Positions 1 through 10,500 of a DNA stretch of 64,000 bases are shown piece by piece. The position numbers and the translations under genes are program-made. The DNA is taken from contig NZ_CATNVD010000010.1 in the NCBI RefSeq assembly GCF_951230155.1, positions 1-64,000 of the forward strand. The letters run 5' to 3'. The notes under the pieces are model-generated. The model was not told the DNA's origin. It made no database searches and was given only the letters and a program-made list of their open reading frames with translations. Numbering within the stretch: position 1 is the stretch's first letter; every line of letters starts with the position of its first letter. This DNA comes from Parablautia sp. Marseille-Q6255 (GTDB lineage: Bacteria; Bacillota; Clostridia; Lachnospirales; Lachnospiraceae).

Positions 1-587
1 CCGTTTGTACTGATGGCAGCGATTTCAGCCGATCCGTTATCTAACAGATTAACCCATACCGGAAATTGAATTCCACCGCGGACAATAGGGATAAGTATTA
101 TGCATTCGCGTGGGAATGGTGTGAATGATACTTTAAATACTGAATTTGATGATGCTTGGACTGTCAAATCAGACAACCAGCCTCCGCGTGACTGTAACAT
201 ATTCGTGTTTTGTTGGGTTATCTGGTCCTGTAGATTCTTCGCCACAGCGGCGGATACCGCCCGCGTGGTATCCGCTGTCGTAGCATTCTGAATCAGATCT
301 GCGAACGAATGGTTTTTCAGATCTGAAAACCATCTTGAAATCTTCCCAAACAATCCAGCCAGCTTTTCGCCAGTCGAGATATTTTCCCGCCTTTCAGCCT
401 GCTGGAATGCAACTGTGGACTCCGATGCATTTCCAGCAGGATCCATTTTCCTGCTCCATTCCTCTTTCTCCTTGTCAGACACAAACCGATGTATAGTATC
501 CTCACTGATGTTCTTCGCATCAGCGCCGATGTCGTACTCATGTACGACACCAGTGTTATCTTTATGCTTGATTTTTTTAGTAATCAT
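1..587 (-). CDS. Phage tail fibre protein, C-terminus cut by the window edge
   Basis: An open frame runs from an ATG at 587 to the left edge without a stop, giving at least 195 residues. A strong AGGAGG ribosome binding site lies just upstream at 592-599. The N-terminal part (MITKKIKHKDNTGVVHEYDI) leads into IHRFVSDKEKEEW, a linker motif common in phage tail fibres and also present near the end of the upstream fibre protein. A segment around LFGKISRWFSDLKNH and TADTTRAVSAAVAKNL is typical of trimeric fibre shafts. It follows the collar/fibre genes in the late operon, so it is most likely a distal receptor-binding or fibre subunit. The receptor-binding end is outside the window. Confidence 0.8.
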   Translation of the reverse strand, partial: MITKKIKHKDNTGVVHEYDIGADAKNISEDTIHRFVSDKEKEEWSRKMDPAGNASESTVAFQQAERRENISTGEKLAGLFGKISRWFSDLKNHSFADLIQNATTADTTRAVSAAVAKNLQDQITQQNTNMLQSRGGWLSDLTVQASSNSVFKVSFTPFPRECIILIPIVRGGIQFPVWVNLLDNGSAEIAAISTN

Positions 588-597
588 AGCACCCCTC

Positions 598-1593
598 CTA
601 AATCAAGAAGCATAACGATCCTGCCGGCGCCTCTGATGGCAACTCAGATGCAAAATATACCTCCGGCTTATTATTCCATTTCTCCTTTTCGGTATCGGAT
701 ACAAACCGATGTGTAGCATCCTCAGTGATCATAGACGCCGGATGCGATTCTGGGTGCGTATATTCCTTAATATCCGGCTTATTCTTAATATATGCATCGC
801 TTTCCGTGTCACTTTCATTCCAGTCAGCCTGTACGTTCTTCTGCGCATTTGCAGGTGCGTGTGCTGCCTGACTGTGATCGTACGCCATCTTTCCTTTGTC
901 TCCCGGAAATGCTGTAGAAGCTGTCTCACCAAGCGCCAGAGATGCGGAAATTTCTGTGTAGGCACTGCCAGACCAACGATATGTCTTGTTTGTATCTTTT
1001 GCGACATAAATTTTTCCAGACTCGCCTGTTTTCGGGAAGCCTGCCTGATTATCAAATTCCAGTACGTCATCAACATACGACGGGAGCTGTGCTGCCGGTA
1101 CTTTTCCGGTTTCATCCAGACTTGCTACACCGTTTGCAGCACCTTTATCCGTTGTTGGAATAGCGCCGACGTCCGCTGCCGCCAGCGTTACGTCACCAGT
1201 CAGCGGCTTGTTATTGATCTTGCGGCTTGTCGGCACCCTTGTCGCCAGCTCTTCCGTGTAGTCTTTCTCATCTGCCCACTCCGCTTCTCCGGGTGCTTTA
1301 TTTTTTAAAACCTGTCCCGCTGTTCCCCCGGCAGGGATATGCTTATATCCAGGGGCATCAGGGTGCACATACCCCTGCCCTTTACTCAGCTCGTCCCATC
1401 CTGTTCCATTATAGACATACAGCGTCTTTGTCTCTTTGACGTATACCTTTAAACCTTCCGTGACGGCGTTAATCCTGACGAGTTCGTCGCGATCCGCAAT
1501 TGTGTCGACCTGCTCACGAGCATCCAGAAGTGCCGCTGCCTGAAGCTTAAAACCTGACGCTACTGTAATACCTTTCTTATCCGCAAAACTCAT
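598..1593 (-). CDS. Phage tail fibre protein
   Basis: 331 residues with low-complexity fibre features: an N-terminal segment ending LYVYNGTGWDEL, the shaft motif GDVTLAAADVGAI, the DETGKVPAAQLPSY motif seen in many tail fibres, and DATHRFVSDTEKEKW near the C-terminus. Two ATGs stand close together at 1599 and 1593. The ribosome binding site AAGGAAGG is only one base from the first and seven from the second, so 1593 is preferred. The product should be a structural part of the adsorption apparatus. It ends 10 bp before the next fibre gene in one operon. Confidence 0.82.
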   Translation of the reverse strand: MSFADKKGITVASGFKLQAAALLDAREQVDTIADRDELVRINAVTEGLKVYVKETKTLYVYNGTGWDELSKGQGYVHPDAPGYKHIPAGGTAGQVLKNKAPGEAEWADEKDYTEELATRVPTSRKINNKPLTGDVTLAAADVGAIPTTDKGAANGVASLDETGKVPAAQLPSYVDDVLEFDNQAGFPKTGESGKIYVAKDTNKTYRWSGSAYTEISASLALGETASTAFPGDKGKMAYDHSQAAHAPANAQKNVQADWNESDTESDAYIKNKPDIKEYTHPESHPASMITEDATHRFVSDTEKEKWNNKPEVYFASELPSEAPAGSLCFLI

Positions 1594-1622
1594 ATTCATA
1601 CCTTCCTTTCCTGCTTTGCAAA

Positions 1623-2636
1623 TTAGTAATTAAATGTCATCTTGAATGATGCAACTGTAGACGGATCATTAACGTATGCATAATATACCACGTCACCGAC
1701 TGTTACCTCTGTTTTTGTAAATGTACCTGTAACATCAAAACTGTTCGCATCCAAAATCTTCGCCAGATTGCCATATGATTTCGGATAAGCGAACAGCATC
1801 CTCTGATTATTGCACGTAAACGTGAATGTTTTATTTCCCTTTGCCGTAACAGACTTTGTAGCTGCCTTGATGATCTCCTCAGTAGCCGTAGCTCCGGCTG
1901 CGATTGCGCCATAATAGTACGGACTTACATAGGTAAATGTGCCTGTTTTTGCAGTTACCGACTTGTTGTCCGAATCTGTTACCTTAACAGACAACTGCTT
2001 ATTCGCGGTCACGGTCAGCGGTTCTGCGAGTGTTACAGTATTTGCTCCGCCCTTGATTCCAGATGTCAGACTTCCGATTACTTCGCTGCCGTCCAGTACC
2101 TCAATCTTTGTGATTGCTGCGGAACCCATGGTGATATTGACTGTTACGGCAGTTACTTGCTCACTCGTTCCAATCTCGAATGTTCCTCCGTTTTTCGGAA
2201 CCGCGGAGGCAGTCACAGACGGTGATACATAGGCATGCAGCATCTTGTTGATCATCTCAACCGCCTGCACGCCTGTTTCCGGCGGGACAAAGCCCTTCGG
2301 GATGCCACCGACAGCTACAGTGGACGGTGTCTGATTCTTATACAGGATATCGTCAGCATTTGCTTTCTTGGTGATAGCTTCATTCAGTGCGTCAGCTACT
2401 TCCTTATGCTCTTCGATGTACTGTGCAATCTCCTGCAGCGTGTCATACGTTTCTGGAGCGGTACCGATCAAGTCTTTGATTTTTTCGTTAACGAAATCGA
2501 CAATCGTCTTGCTCTCGCCCTCACTGTCGCTCATCAGAACTGCGTCTGCTACAGTCTTCGAAAACCACTTTTCCCATACCGGTGGTTCCCCTGTCTGCGC
2601 TGTGTTGCGGTACATAAATGCTCTTTCATTTGCCAT
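1623..2636 (-). CDS. Phage tail structural protein with Ig-like region
   Basis: 337 residues starting at MANERAFMYRN, 8 nt after AGGAGG. The frame is open 48 bases further upstream, but that part has no binding site. The N-terminal half holds a helical shaft-like segment (VNEKIKDLIG, YDTLQEIAQYIEEHKEVADAL) found in many Firmicute phage tail proteins. The middle, about residues 130-260, is rich in beta strands with alternating Thr/Val and looks like an Ig-like or bacterial surface fold (PKNGGTFEIGTSEQVTAVTV). The C-terminal region resembles fibre tips. It sits between two other tail-fibre genes, so a fibre or adsorption role is likely; the exact function is unknown. Confidence 0.7.
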   Translation of the reverse strand: MANERAFMYRNTAQTGEPPVWEKWFSKTVADAVLMSDSEGESKTIVDFVNEKIKDLIGTAPETYDTLQEIAQYIEEHKEVADALNEAITKKANADDILYKNQTPSTVAVGGIPKGFVPPETGVQAVEMINKMLHAYVSPSVTASAVPKNGGTFEIGTSEQVTAVTVNITMGSAAITKIEVLDGSEVIGSLTSGIKGGANTVTLAEPLTVTANKQLSVKVTDSDNKSVTAKTGTFTYVSPYYYGAIAAGATATEEIIKAATKSVTAKGNKTFTFTCNNQRMLFAYPKSYGNLAKILDANSFDVTGTFTKTEVTVGDVVYYAYVNDPSTVASFKMTFNY

Positions 2637-2655
2637 TTTCAAATTCCTCCTTAAT

Positions 2656-3411
2656 TTAAATAATTTTTGCAAAAAAAGCAGCATCGGCTGGCTCTTTTTC
2701 CGATACTGCTAATTTACCTGATACTATGTTGTCTGTTTGCGCCCAGTTTTCTCCTGATCCAGGCGCTTCTGAAGCGATCATTATGTTTGTATATGATGCT
2801 CCTGCAAAATCACCGACAACCTGTTCTTCATCTGTAATAAACAGGACTGTATTTTCCGTAATATCCGTATCTGCACTGCCAAACATTACGCGAGGATTGT
2901 CTCGGATATGTGTTTCGAATCGTTCTGCAAGCTTTTTCAGGTCTTCCGCAGATGCGTATGCTCCTGTGTCTGCGCGGATAGTAACATTCTCGCTGTTCGA
3001 TACAGCCTGAAATGTGTCAAGACCGATTGTCACAGGTGCCGCCCCATCATAAGCAGGCATATAGTCTGCTTTGTCCGGATAAGCAACAGCCAACGAATAT
3101 AGGATTTCTCCTTCACCCGGATCCGTTGCATATACTCCAATCTCTCTGATGTAATATGCTGATTGCAATCCTTTATTCGAAATGACGGATACAAGCTTGA
3201 TCGTCTGCGGATCAACGACATCCACAGACGAAAACGGAAATTCCTGCATCTGCTGTTTCAGTGCTGTTGCTCCATCAAGAACTTCATCTTCTGTATATGA
3301 TCCGGAACCAGATACTATCTTTGAAAACTCAAGCTTAATATTCTGCATTTGGGTTTTTTGAAGCAGTGCCAACCCTTTCTGCGTAATAACAGCTTTTCTA
3401 AATTGTGCCAT
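2656..3411 (-). CDS. Phage tail-collar fibre protein (DUF3751-like)
   Basis: 251 residues. The N-terminus (AVITQKGLALLQKTQ, then IKLEFSKIVSGSGSY and ALKQQMQEFPFSSV) matches the N-terminal collar domain that anchors phage tail fibres to the baseplate. The motif YYIREIGVYATDP is typical of this family. It follows the DUF2313/baseplate J pair, as expected for a PBSX/P2-like baseplate-to-fibre order. The C-terminal end (ADAAFFAKII) is common to this collar family in clostridial phages. Confidence 0.85.
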   Translation of the reverse strand: MAQFRKAVITQKGLALLQKTQMQNIKLEFSKIVSGSGSYTEDEVLDGATALKQQMQEFPFSSVDVVDPQTIKLVSVISNKGLQSAYYIREIGVYATDPGEGEILYSLAVAYPDKADYMPAYDGAAPVTIGLDTFQAVSNSENVTIRADTGAYASAEDLKKLAERFETHIRDNPRVMFGSADTDITENTVLFITDEEQVVGDFAGASYTNIMIASEAPGSGENWAQTDNIVSGKLAVSEKEPADAAFFAKII

Positions 3412-3427
3412 CTTTTTCTCACCCCCT

Positions 3428-4048
3428 TCACTGTATGATAATCTTCGGATTCATAACATATCCAATTCCGACTCGATTTCTCAGATAATAATAATTCAGT
3501 TTTTCACACTGAATATTATATCTTGGTGTGAATCTGTGTGCCATTCCGACATAGTCATCTGCCTGCACAGCATATTTAGAAAGCAGTGAGAAAAATATAT
3601 GTGCCGGAATTCGGTTGGATAGAATCTGAATCAGTGACGGATAGGAAATACCTGCCTCAGAGTTTGCAAGATTTAGTCTCAATTCGGTTCCATCCCATGC
3701 CACATAGCAGTCTGATCCAGTAAATGCTTCCACAATTGCGGCAATGTCTTCAGCGGACAACTTCCCGTATCCCAGCAATGCTGCAGCGATGGCACGTCTT
3801 CGTCCGTCAATTGGTAATCCCGTTGCATTCAAATGCAAAATTTGCTCGTACATATACAACGTTTTTTCATCGCAATATTGCACAAACTGATTTTGTACCA
3901 AGCGCTCAAGAAAATGTGCCATAAGATCAATTGTCCAGCCAGAAAACTTATATACTGCATCCATCTCTTTAAATTCAGTCCAGTAGGATGGACCGCTGGC
4001 TGCAACTTCTTCGTACCCGCTGCGGAGATCGTTATAAAATATATTCAT
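3428..4048 (-). CDS. Putative baseplate protein, DUF2313/YmfQ (XkdU) family
   Basis: 206 residues. Size and position directly after the baseplate J-like gene fit the DUF2313/XkdU family, which includes Mu gp48-type wedge proteins. Recognisable parts are WTIDLMAHFLERLVQNQFV and GLPIDGRRRAIAAALLGYGK. The start overlaps the stop of the baseplate J gene by 17 bp, implying translational coupling. It probably completes the baseplate wedge to which collar fibres bind. Confidence 0.82.
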   Translation of the reverse strand: MNIFYNDLRSGYEEVAASGPSYWTEFKEMDAVYKFSGWTIDLMAHFLERLVQNQFVQYCDEKTLYMYEQILHLNATGLPIDGRRRAIAAALLGYGKLSAEDIAAIVEAFTGSDCYVAWDGTELRLNLANSEAGISYPSLIQILSNRIPAHIFFSLLSKYAVQADDYVGMAHRFTPRYNIQCEKLNYYYLRNRVGIGYVMNPKIIIQ

Positions 4049-5129
4049 TAACCGTCACCTCCCCAAGAACCGCTACACTGTCTCTCCCTATTTCAACATT
4101 ACTATTTGACTCGTTGATCAGCAGCCGATCATAATCAACTATTCCATCAATTCCGACCAACTGTGATCCAATCCAGTTATATCGCACGACAAAATCGCTG
4201 CTATCTAACGCGTTTTTTCGGAAATATTCAGTAATCAGCTTAACTATTTGCTCTTTAATTTCCTCAATAGTTGCTGATGATGCTTTCTGTATTGACACGG
4301 ATATGTTTATTATCACAGCAATAGCTGGTACGGCAACAAAGCAGGCACCTATGGAGGCGACTCCTTGCCCCATTCCGTTTCCGCCCGGATCGATGTAGTC
4401 CTGAACAGCCTTTACCACGCTTTCCGCTGCTGGTTTCCCGTTCACACCAATCAGTATAGCCTTTACCGTGTTGGGACCGTTCCACAGAGGTATTATTCTG
4501 GCACTTCCTACCCCATCTACTTCTTCACACCACGATTTGTATTGATGGATATTTCCATTTTCTGCTGGTCCTGCGATTTTTTCAATCAGACGCTGCCTTG
4601 CATCATCGTCAGATTCTTCATTCTGTGCGGGTACAAGGATAGCGCCCAATGTTGCACTCTCCAAACCGTCAACGTCCCATTCTGGTATCACGACAGTTCC
4701 TGGTGCCAGTGTATTCAAATCAGTACCTGTTTCCTCAGATACCAAGATCAGTTTCCCCTCATCTGATGTCTGCACTTCAAAATAATATTCTCCTACCGTC
4801 ATACGATCTCCCACTTCTGGTTGAGTGCCAACAAATTCGACATCATAAGTTGCAGGCGTTGGGACTGGAGGGTTTCTCTGCAATCCTTGTTCTGCCATCT
4901 TTTCCGTCAGTACATCTCCGGTGCAGCTGGACAAGCTAATGATGGTCTTAATTTGCCTCATGTCGTCGAAAAACTTTGCTGTACGAATGATATGTCCTGA
5001 CGATGCATCCATATAGATACTTCCTTCGCGTGTGTCTACCCCAAGCTTTTCTCCCATTTGCTCTGCCTGTTCAAACAGAAACGCTTCATCTATATCTTCC
5101 AAATTGAGATCTTCAAAATTCCGAATCAA
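4032..5129 (-). CDS. Baseplate J-like protein (XkdT family)
   Basis: 365 residues of the baseplate J/gp47/XkdT family, the wedge protein of contractile tails. Supporting segments are the early KLGVDTREGSIYMDASSGH, the GTDLNTLAPGTV and QRLIEKIAGPAENGN region, and the C-terminal ALDSSDFVVRYNWIGSQLVG. The family recruits fibres and links the tube hub to the outer baseplate. Its start overlaps the preceding DUF2634 gene by 4 bp and its end overlaps the following DUF2313 gene. Confidence 0.92.
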   Translation of the reverse strand: MIRNFEDLNLEDIDEAFLFEQAEQMGEKLGVDTREGSIYMDASSGHIIRTAKFFDDMRQIKTIISLSSCTGDVLTEKMAEQGLQRNPPVPTPATYDVEFVGTQPEVGDRMTVGEYYFEVQTSDEGKLILVSEETGTDLNTLAPGTVVIPEWDVDGLESATLGAILVPAQNEESDDDARQRLIEKIAGPAENGNIHQYKSWCEEVDGVGSARIIPLWNGPNTVKAILIGVNGKPAAESVVKAVQDYIDPGGNGMGQGVASIGACFVAVPAIAVIINISVSIQKASSATIEEIKEQIVKLITEYFRKNALDSSDFVVRYNWIGSQLVGIDGIVDYDRLLINESNSNVEIGRDSVAVLGEVTVNEYIL

Positions 5130-5545
5130 TTTACCACCCCCTCTACCAGCAGCGCTCCATAAACAGTAATCACACTACATGAAATTGATACGCTGTCTCG
5201 ACCTACCCACTTCCATGATATGTTATCCACATCCAGAATGCGATCATCAATCATCAGTGCATCTTTGATCAATTCTGGAATATCTGATTCCAAAAATTCT
5301 TCTGTAAGTTCCGTATCCATAGCACGGTCCATAATCTCAGATCCATAATTATCTGAATAGATTAGGTGTTTAAATCGCTCCGTACTAAGCATTTTCCAAA
5401 TACTTTGCTTTAGTGCCTCTTCACCATCAACCATTCCAACAATTCGTTTGTGCTCCATGTCCATACCGTATGTCCGGGTAGTACGCTGCTCTGTATCAAT
5501 ACCTTCAATGTCAAATGGTACAGAAATCACACTCGCACCTTCCAT
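5126..5545 (-). CDS. Baseplate protein, DUF2634 (XkdS) family
   Basis: 139 residues. The core EEALKQSIWKMLSTERFKHL followed by YSDNYGSEI is the signature of DUF2634/XkdS, a gp25-like small baseplate wedge protein. It lies between DUF2577 and baseplate J, exactly as in PBSX. The binding site before the ATG at 5545 is weak. A GTG at 5530 with GGAAGGTG just upstream is an alternative start that would shorten it by five residues. Confidence 0.86.
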   Translation of the reverse strand: MEGASVISVPFDIEGIDTEQRTTRTYGMDMEHKRIVGMVDGEEALKQSIWKMLSTERFKHLIYSDNYGSEIMDRAMDTELTEEFLESDIPELIKDALMIDDRILDVDNISWKWVGRDSVSISCSVITVYGALLVEGVVN

Positions 5546-5551
5546 ATACCA

Positions 5552-5800
5552 TCACATCCTATCCAACAGGTAGAATATTTCACCCTTATTTTTCAAAACC
5601 AACAGGTATACATTCTCGCCAACGGTCAGATTTTTTTTTGTAGATGGAATAATAACCGATTCCCCAGCTATCTCCATGTCTGTTTCATTAAGCATCTTCA
5701 ATCGTAGCGGATACTCTTTTGTCACCTGTGCTGGAACGATCTCCGGTATGTACCGTGAACATAATTCTTGTATCATACCTTTCAAGCTGTTTTTTCTCAC
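5552..5800 (-). CDS. DUF2577 (XkdR) family phage protein
   Basis: 82 residues when started at GTG 5800, which follows GGGGTGA at the end of the upstream gene. An upstream ATG at 5833 would overlap that gene by 29 bp and lacks a binding site. The sequence EIVPAQVTKEYPLRLKM and NLTVGENVYLLVLKN gives the small beta-barrel (OB-like) profile of DUF2577/XkdR, a baseplate component in PBSX-like phages. It is part of the XkdQ-R-S-T series. Confidence 0.8.
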   Translation of the reverse strand: MRKNSLKGMIQELCSRYIPEIVPAQVTKEYPLRLKMLNETDMEIAGESVIIPSTKKNLTVGENVYLLVLKNKGEIFYLLDRM

Positions 5801-5804
5801 TCTT

Positions 5805-6785
5805 TCACCCCGCCTTATCAATATCTGATGCATAATTCAGTGTCAACTTCATACTGTGCCGCCTTTTCGTCCATGTATGCTTATCTTCATCCACATACAT
5901 TACACGTTTTTCATTCAAATAGGGGATATTCACATACACACATCCCCCAGCAACAATATCCCAATTTCCTGTACCAATCCACTTCATTGAGCGCTTCACA
6001 AGAGCCTTTTCTTCCTTAAACGTATTGATCTGTTGCTTGATATCTGCTGCCGAAGCATCTTCATCCACACTTTCCATTTCTTGAAATCTACCGATTTTTT
6101 TTTCTAATATTTTATTGGTATATGATTTCTTGGTTTTTCCTTTAGAAGTAGTCAGCTTAATACGCGTTCTGGAGTCATAAATTGAGCGAGAACGGCTGTA
6201 ATCTTCGGTATTGGTATTCAGCTCCAACACTGGCAATTCTGCCTGCTCTTTGCGTCGTTTTAAATAAATTTTCCCCATATCGGCATACACATAATAGCGA
6301 CGTCCCGTCGCCTTATATGTCTTTTCCAAAGCTTCCTGTATCACATCCCAGAAAGTAGTGCGGGTTTCCTTTATTTCCGGAATTACATATTTTGTATCTA
6401 CTGCAGATCCTAATTTAAGACCTAACTTTTTCAAGCAGTATTTAAAAATGTAAGAAGCTGTCTTTTTCTTGAAAGAGAATGATTCTCTGTTATTCGCCAA
6501 ATAGATACATTCATCATATGCCTTGATAGTCAATGTTTTTGAGGATCCACTATCGTCCGACATAATCAACCCTCGAAAGCGCTCTTTTCCATCGGCAGAA
6601 AACACGCATGTAATCCCGTCACCGCAGTATATCTCTGCCCTGTCATGTTGCTCCGAATCCAGCAATACGACCTGAAGAACTCGTGGTGCAGAGCCCTTTC
6701 TTCCAGACAACGAAACCTGCTTTACCAGATCTGAATAATCCTTCCACTGACTATCCCTACCGGCGACAAATTTAATATCAACCAT
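5805..6785 (-). CDS. XkdQ/YqbQ-like baseplate hub protein
   Basis: 326 residues starting at MVDIKFVAGRD, with GAGGAGAG eight bases upstream. The gene lies between a LysM protein and DUF2577, the XkdQ position of PBSX. The motif KAYDECIYLANNRESFSFK and the following SYIFKYCLKKLGLKLG match XkdQ/phage late-control gpD-like hub proteins. These form the central hub under the tape measure. The C-terminal part (GCVYVNIPYLNEKRVMYVDE) is the hub's beta-rich closing domain. Confidence 0.82.
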   Translation of the reverse strand: MVDIKFVAGRDSQWKDYSDLVKQVSLSGRKGSAPRVLQVVLLDSEQHDRAEIYCGDGITCVFSADGKERFRGLIMSDDSGSSKTLTIKAYDECIYLANNRESFSFKKKTASYIFKYCLKKLGLKLGSAVDTKYVIPEIKETRTTFWDVIQEALEKTYKATGRRYYVYADMGKIYLKRRKEQAELPVLELNTNTEDYSRSRSIYDSRTRIKLTTSKGKTKKSYTNKILEKKIGRFQEMESVDEDASAADIKQQINTFKEEKALVKRSMKWIGTGNWDIVAGGCVYVNIPYLNEKRVMYVDEDKHTWTKRRHSMKLTLNYASDIDKAG

Positions 6786-6800
6786 ACGCTCTCTCCTCAT

Positions 6801-7517
6801 TTACGGTATCTTAATTACTGTCCCAGGGAAAATCAGCCTTCCATCGCGGCAATTGCTGTATCCCCGCTTCTTTGCAGCCTGATTCAATACCGTCTTGTTC
6901 GCTTTCAGAATTTTTGTATACTGTTTTCCTTCCCCATAGTATTTTCTTGCAATATTCCATAGACAATCACCCTTCTTCACAGTGTACTTATCCATTTTAG
7001 ACTTTGATGATTTCTTTTTCTTTTGGTTTTTTCGGTTGGATCCGGATGATACGCTTGCTTTTTTATGCGGGTTTTTTATTGTGCGAACGGTAACACTTCT
7101 GAATTCTTTCAGTTCCAGACTGTATTGAATCGTACCAGGATCACCCCCATCCTCCTTGAACGTATATCCTGTGATTATCGCATAAATATTAACAGGTAAC
7201 GTAGGCGCAACCAAAACAAAATGGCACGGTTCGTCCATATCAATCCGCTCTAACATAGCCTGATGATATGTTTTAGCCGGCAAAAACTTACTTTCCGGTA
7301 TCGCACAGTAGCTTCCGTATGATGCGGGAAAAAAGCATGAAAAGGATATTACCATCGCATCCCTTTTCGTCTTATGAATGACCTCGCCAACAGTTTCCAA
7401 GGATACCGATACCGGTTTATCCTTTATCGTGACTTTTATATCTTCTGGAAGAACAGGAAATTGAAGTTTCTTCTTGTCATTGTCATAGTTCAACCACATC
7501 TGATACCTACCATTCAT
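6801..7517 (-). CDS. LysM-domain baseplate protein (XkdP-like)
   Basis: 238 residues starting at MNGRYQMWLNYDN, eight bases after GGGGAAGGGGA and overlapping the tape-measure stop by 11 bp. The N-terminal 150 residues match the XkdP/YqbP tail hub region (FPVLPEDIKVTIKDKP). A basic linker (KNQKKKKSSKSKMDK) precedes a C-terminal LysM domain (YTVKKGDCLWNIARKYYG ... LIFPGTVIKIP), which binds glycan strands. The domain probably helps the puncturing device engage peptidoglycan. Confidence 0.88.
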   Translation of the reverse strand: MNGRYQMWLNYDNDKKKLQFPVLPEDIKVTIKDKPVSVSLETVGEVIHKTKRDAMVISFSCFFPASYGSYCAIPESKFLPAKTYHQAMLERIDMDEPCHFVLVAPTLPVNIYAIITGYTFKEDGGDPGTIQYSLELKEFRSVTVRTIKNPHKKASVSSGSNRKNQKKKKSSKSKMDKYTVKKGDCLWNIARKYYGEGKQYTKILKANKTVLNQAAKKRGYSNCRDGRLIFPGTVIKIP

Positions 7518-10500
7518 GCGTTCTATCCCCTTCCCCAACATCTTCATCGTATATGATATCAAGAATAATATCTTCGATATTGTCCATGATATAATTAACG
7601 ATTTCCGCTTTCGAAGATCCAGCACTGATTTCCCCGCTACCATTGATATCTATAGCAATCCTACGGTTATCATTTCGCACATATTCATTACGCATATCAG
7701 CTTCTTCCGGAGGTGAAAATGCAGCGCCTTGTAGCTCGCTGCCTTCGAAATTTCCCAAAACACCCAATCGCTCTCCTGTTTCTTGCCAGATTGCTTTTGC
7801 ATTATCTGATCCGTCAATCGGAATAAATGCTTCTGGACCTTCCTCAGCAAACACGCCATAGTGCGGTGTATCGAAAATTCCTCCTTCAGCGTGCATTATA
7901 TAAGAGCTCAACGGTGCATATCCCGTCGCGCCCCCAGATATCCCAATTGTAGCTGTTGGATTTGCGATAGAATAATCAACAGTGATCAACGCTTTGGCTG
8001 TAACAGGAAACGATGTGTTGAATGCACTTTGCAATTCGCTTCCCGTCTGATCGTATATCTCAGGGATATTGTCACTTTCTTTTTCCATCAAAACCCCAAC
8101 CTCTCCATTTGCTTCTAAGGGATCAGAAAAAGCCTGTGTTGATGACTCCTGTGCTTGATTCTTTACGGCAGTTCCTATTTCTGCTGTGTCAACATCCACC
8201 ATGCTCGCCGGAATATTTATTTTTTGTCCAACATTGATAATATTGGGATTTTCAATCTCCGGATTGATGGCAAGGAGTTCATCAAGGGCAATTCCAACAT
8301 TCGCAGCAATCTCGCTAAGTGTCTGTCCGGATTCTACTTCATACTCAATTGCAATTGCTCCTCCCTGAAGAGTAATCACATTATCAGTAGCGATTAACCC
8401 ACTTAGTTCTTTTGCCGCTTCTGATATGTCGAATTCAGACATTTTAACAGTTGGTTCACCTTCAATCTCCATTCCATTCATATACTCTTCAATAGAATAA
8501 CCGTACTGGCTTAACCATTCTTGAACCTTTGAAGTATCAATTTCACCTTCAGGAGTCACTGCTTCTGATAGACCATCCCAGATTTCGGAATAATCCAGAT
8601 TTGTAGTTTCAGTGCTGGCACGATCAAGTGCTGTTTGAAATTGCTCTGGAATTATTATGCCAAGTTCCTCAAGGCGTGACATGAATGTATCATATCCCTG
8701 CGTATCAACAATCTGTTCTGCCAATTGTGCATAAAGCGAATCAGAGTTTCCTGCGGCAGCACCGATATCCATCATTTCCTCATAAGCATCCATCAGTGTC
8801 TGAGGAACGGATTTATTATTTTCTCGATATTCGTCAATAATCTCGCCCATCTCCTCTGCAGTTGGCAGCATTTTTTCAAATCGATCCTTTAACGCCCCCT
8901 GTGTGTCAGATGAAAGTCCGCTATCAATTTGCAGCCATGCATTTTCCATCTGATTCAGCACGTTTTCCGGACCAACTATCCCCTGTTCCATATCGGTTAT
9001 TACACGGTTAATGCTATCCACAGCCTCTGAACTTGTTTGATCGATTTCAGTGTGGGCAGTTCCAAGCTCCTTTCCGTATGCATCGTTCAGGGATTCACTA
9101 AGCCAGTTGAATGAATTTGTAAGCCATGTGGCATCCTGATTATCCAGAGCTTGCCCTAATACCCCTTTTATATTCTCAAGCATTGCATAATCAATATGAC
9201 CGTTCAAATTTGCCAGATTGAAGTATTCAAGAGCATCTGTATAGGTATCTTTACTTTTTTCCGCAGCTTCTACCCGATATTCATCCATATAATTAACGAC
9301 ATCAGCCCATGAATCAGCAGCCAATGCAGCACCGGAGGAAGTAAGCTCAAGCCAGTCAAGCTCGGCCGCTTGCTCTGCTTCTCGCTGTGCACTCACAATA
9401 CTCATCATCTTCTGTTGTAGTATCGATACTGCTGTCTGCGCGTTTACATCGTATACGCCTTTCTCCAAAGCCTCTTGCATAATCCCTGTAATTGCACCGC
9501 TCAGCTGTTCGAGATTGGCTTGATCAGTTTTAAACCATGTCTGCATTTGCGCAACCAGCGGTGCGGCATTTGCTTCTCCAAGAAGAGCTTCTACTGCAAG
9601 TTCCGCTGAATATGTCTCTTTTTCAAGGGCATCCGTGACGCTTTTTGTAAACTCATCTTGATTCGATAATAATAACGCTTTCTCGCTGTCACTCAGCTCC
9701 GCAACCACATTTGCTTTCCAGTGTAGGTAATCCATGTCAGCAAGCAATGATTCCGCATTATCAATCAAAGACTCGCTTTCATCGAAGCTCACGCCTGCAA
9801 GCTGCATATCGGCAATATAATCCACATCTATAATCTGAGATGCTAAATCTTTCGCCTGCGCATCATCTAAAGATATTTCTCCAAAATGTGAATCAAGATT
9901 TGATTCCACCTGAAGATCATTGTAATCGTCTATTGCTTTTGCTATTCCGACAACAGATGCGGTTACTATAGCTGCACCGGCCGCCCATGGGCTTCCAAAA
10001 ACACTCGTGCTCAGCTTTGACAAGGCGCCCGAGAGCCCATTTGTTCCGGATACCATCTTCGCAATATTTCCGGCACTATTTGCAGCTTTCATGGCAATCA
10101 TTCCTGATGCAATCGAAGTGAGCGCAGTACCAATTGCTTTTGGATTTTCTGCTACAAACTTATATGACGCTCCCAATGCAGAGCCAACAGTTTCGATACC
10201 TGTTGCTATCGCATTTAATCCACTTGGAATCATAGGTACGATATCCTCCAATGCGTTACCTGCCATCGAAAAAATACGACTCATCGGCTCCTCAATCTCG
10301 TCCATATTTTCAGTCAGTGTTTTTACGACACCAATCGACTGATCCATGATGTTATCTCCGAGATTGGCTTTTGTATCTGTCCATGCTTGTTCAAGATTTC
10401 CTGTTTGATTGCTCCATGTGTCTGCTTCACGAGCTGCCTGCCCTAATGCTCCAGACAGCTTATTTGCATCTTCTACCATAGATAACAATGTCCACTGTTT

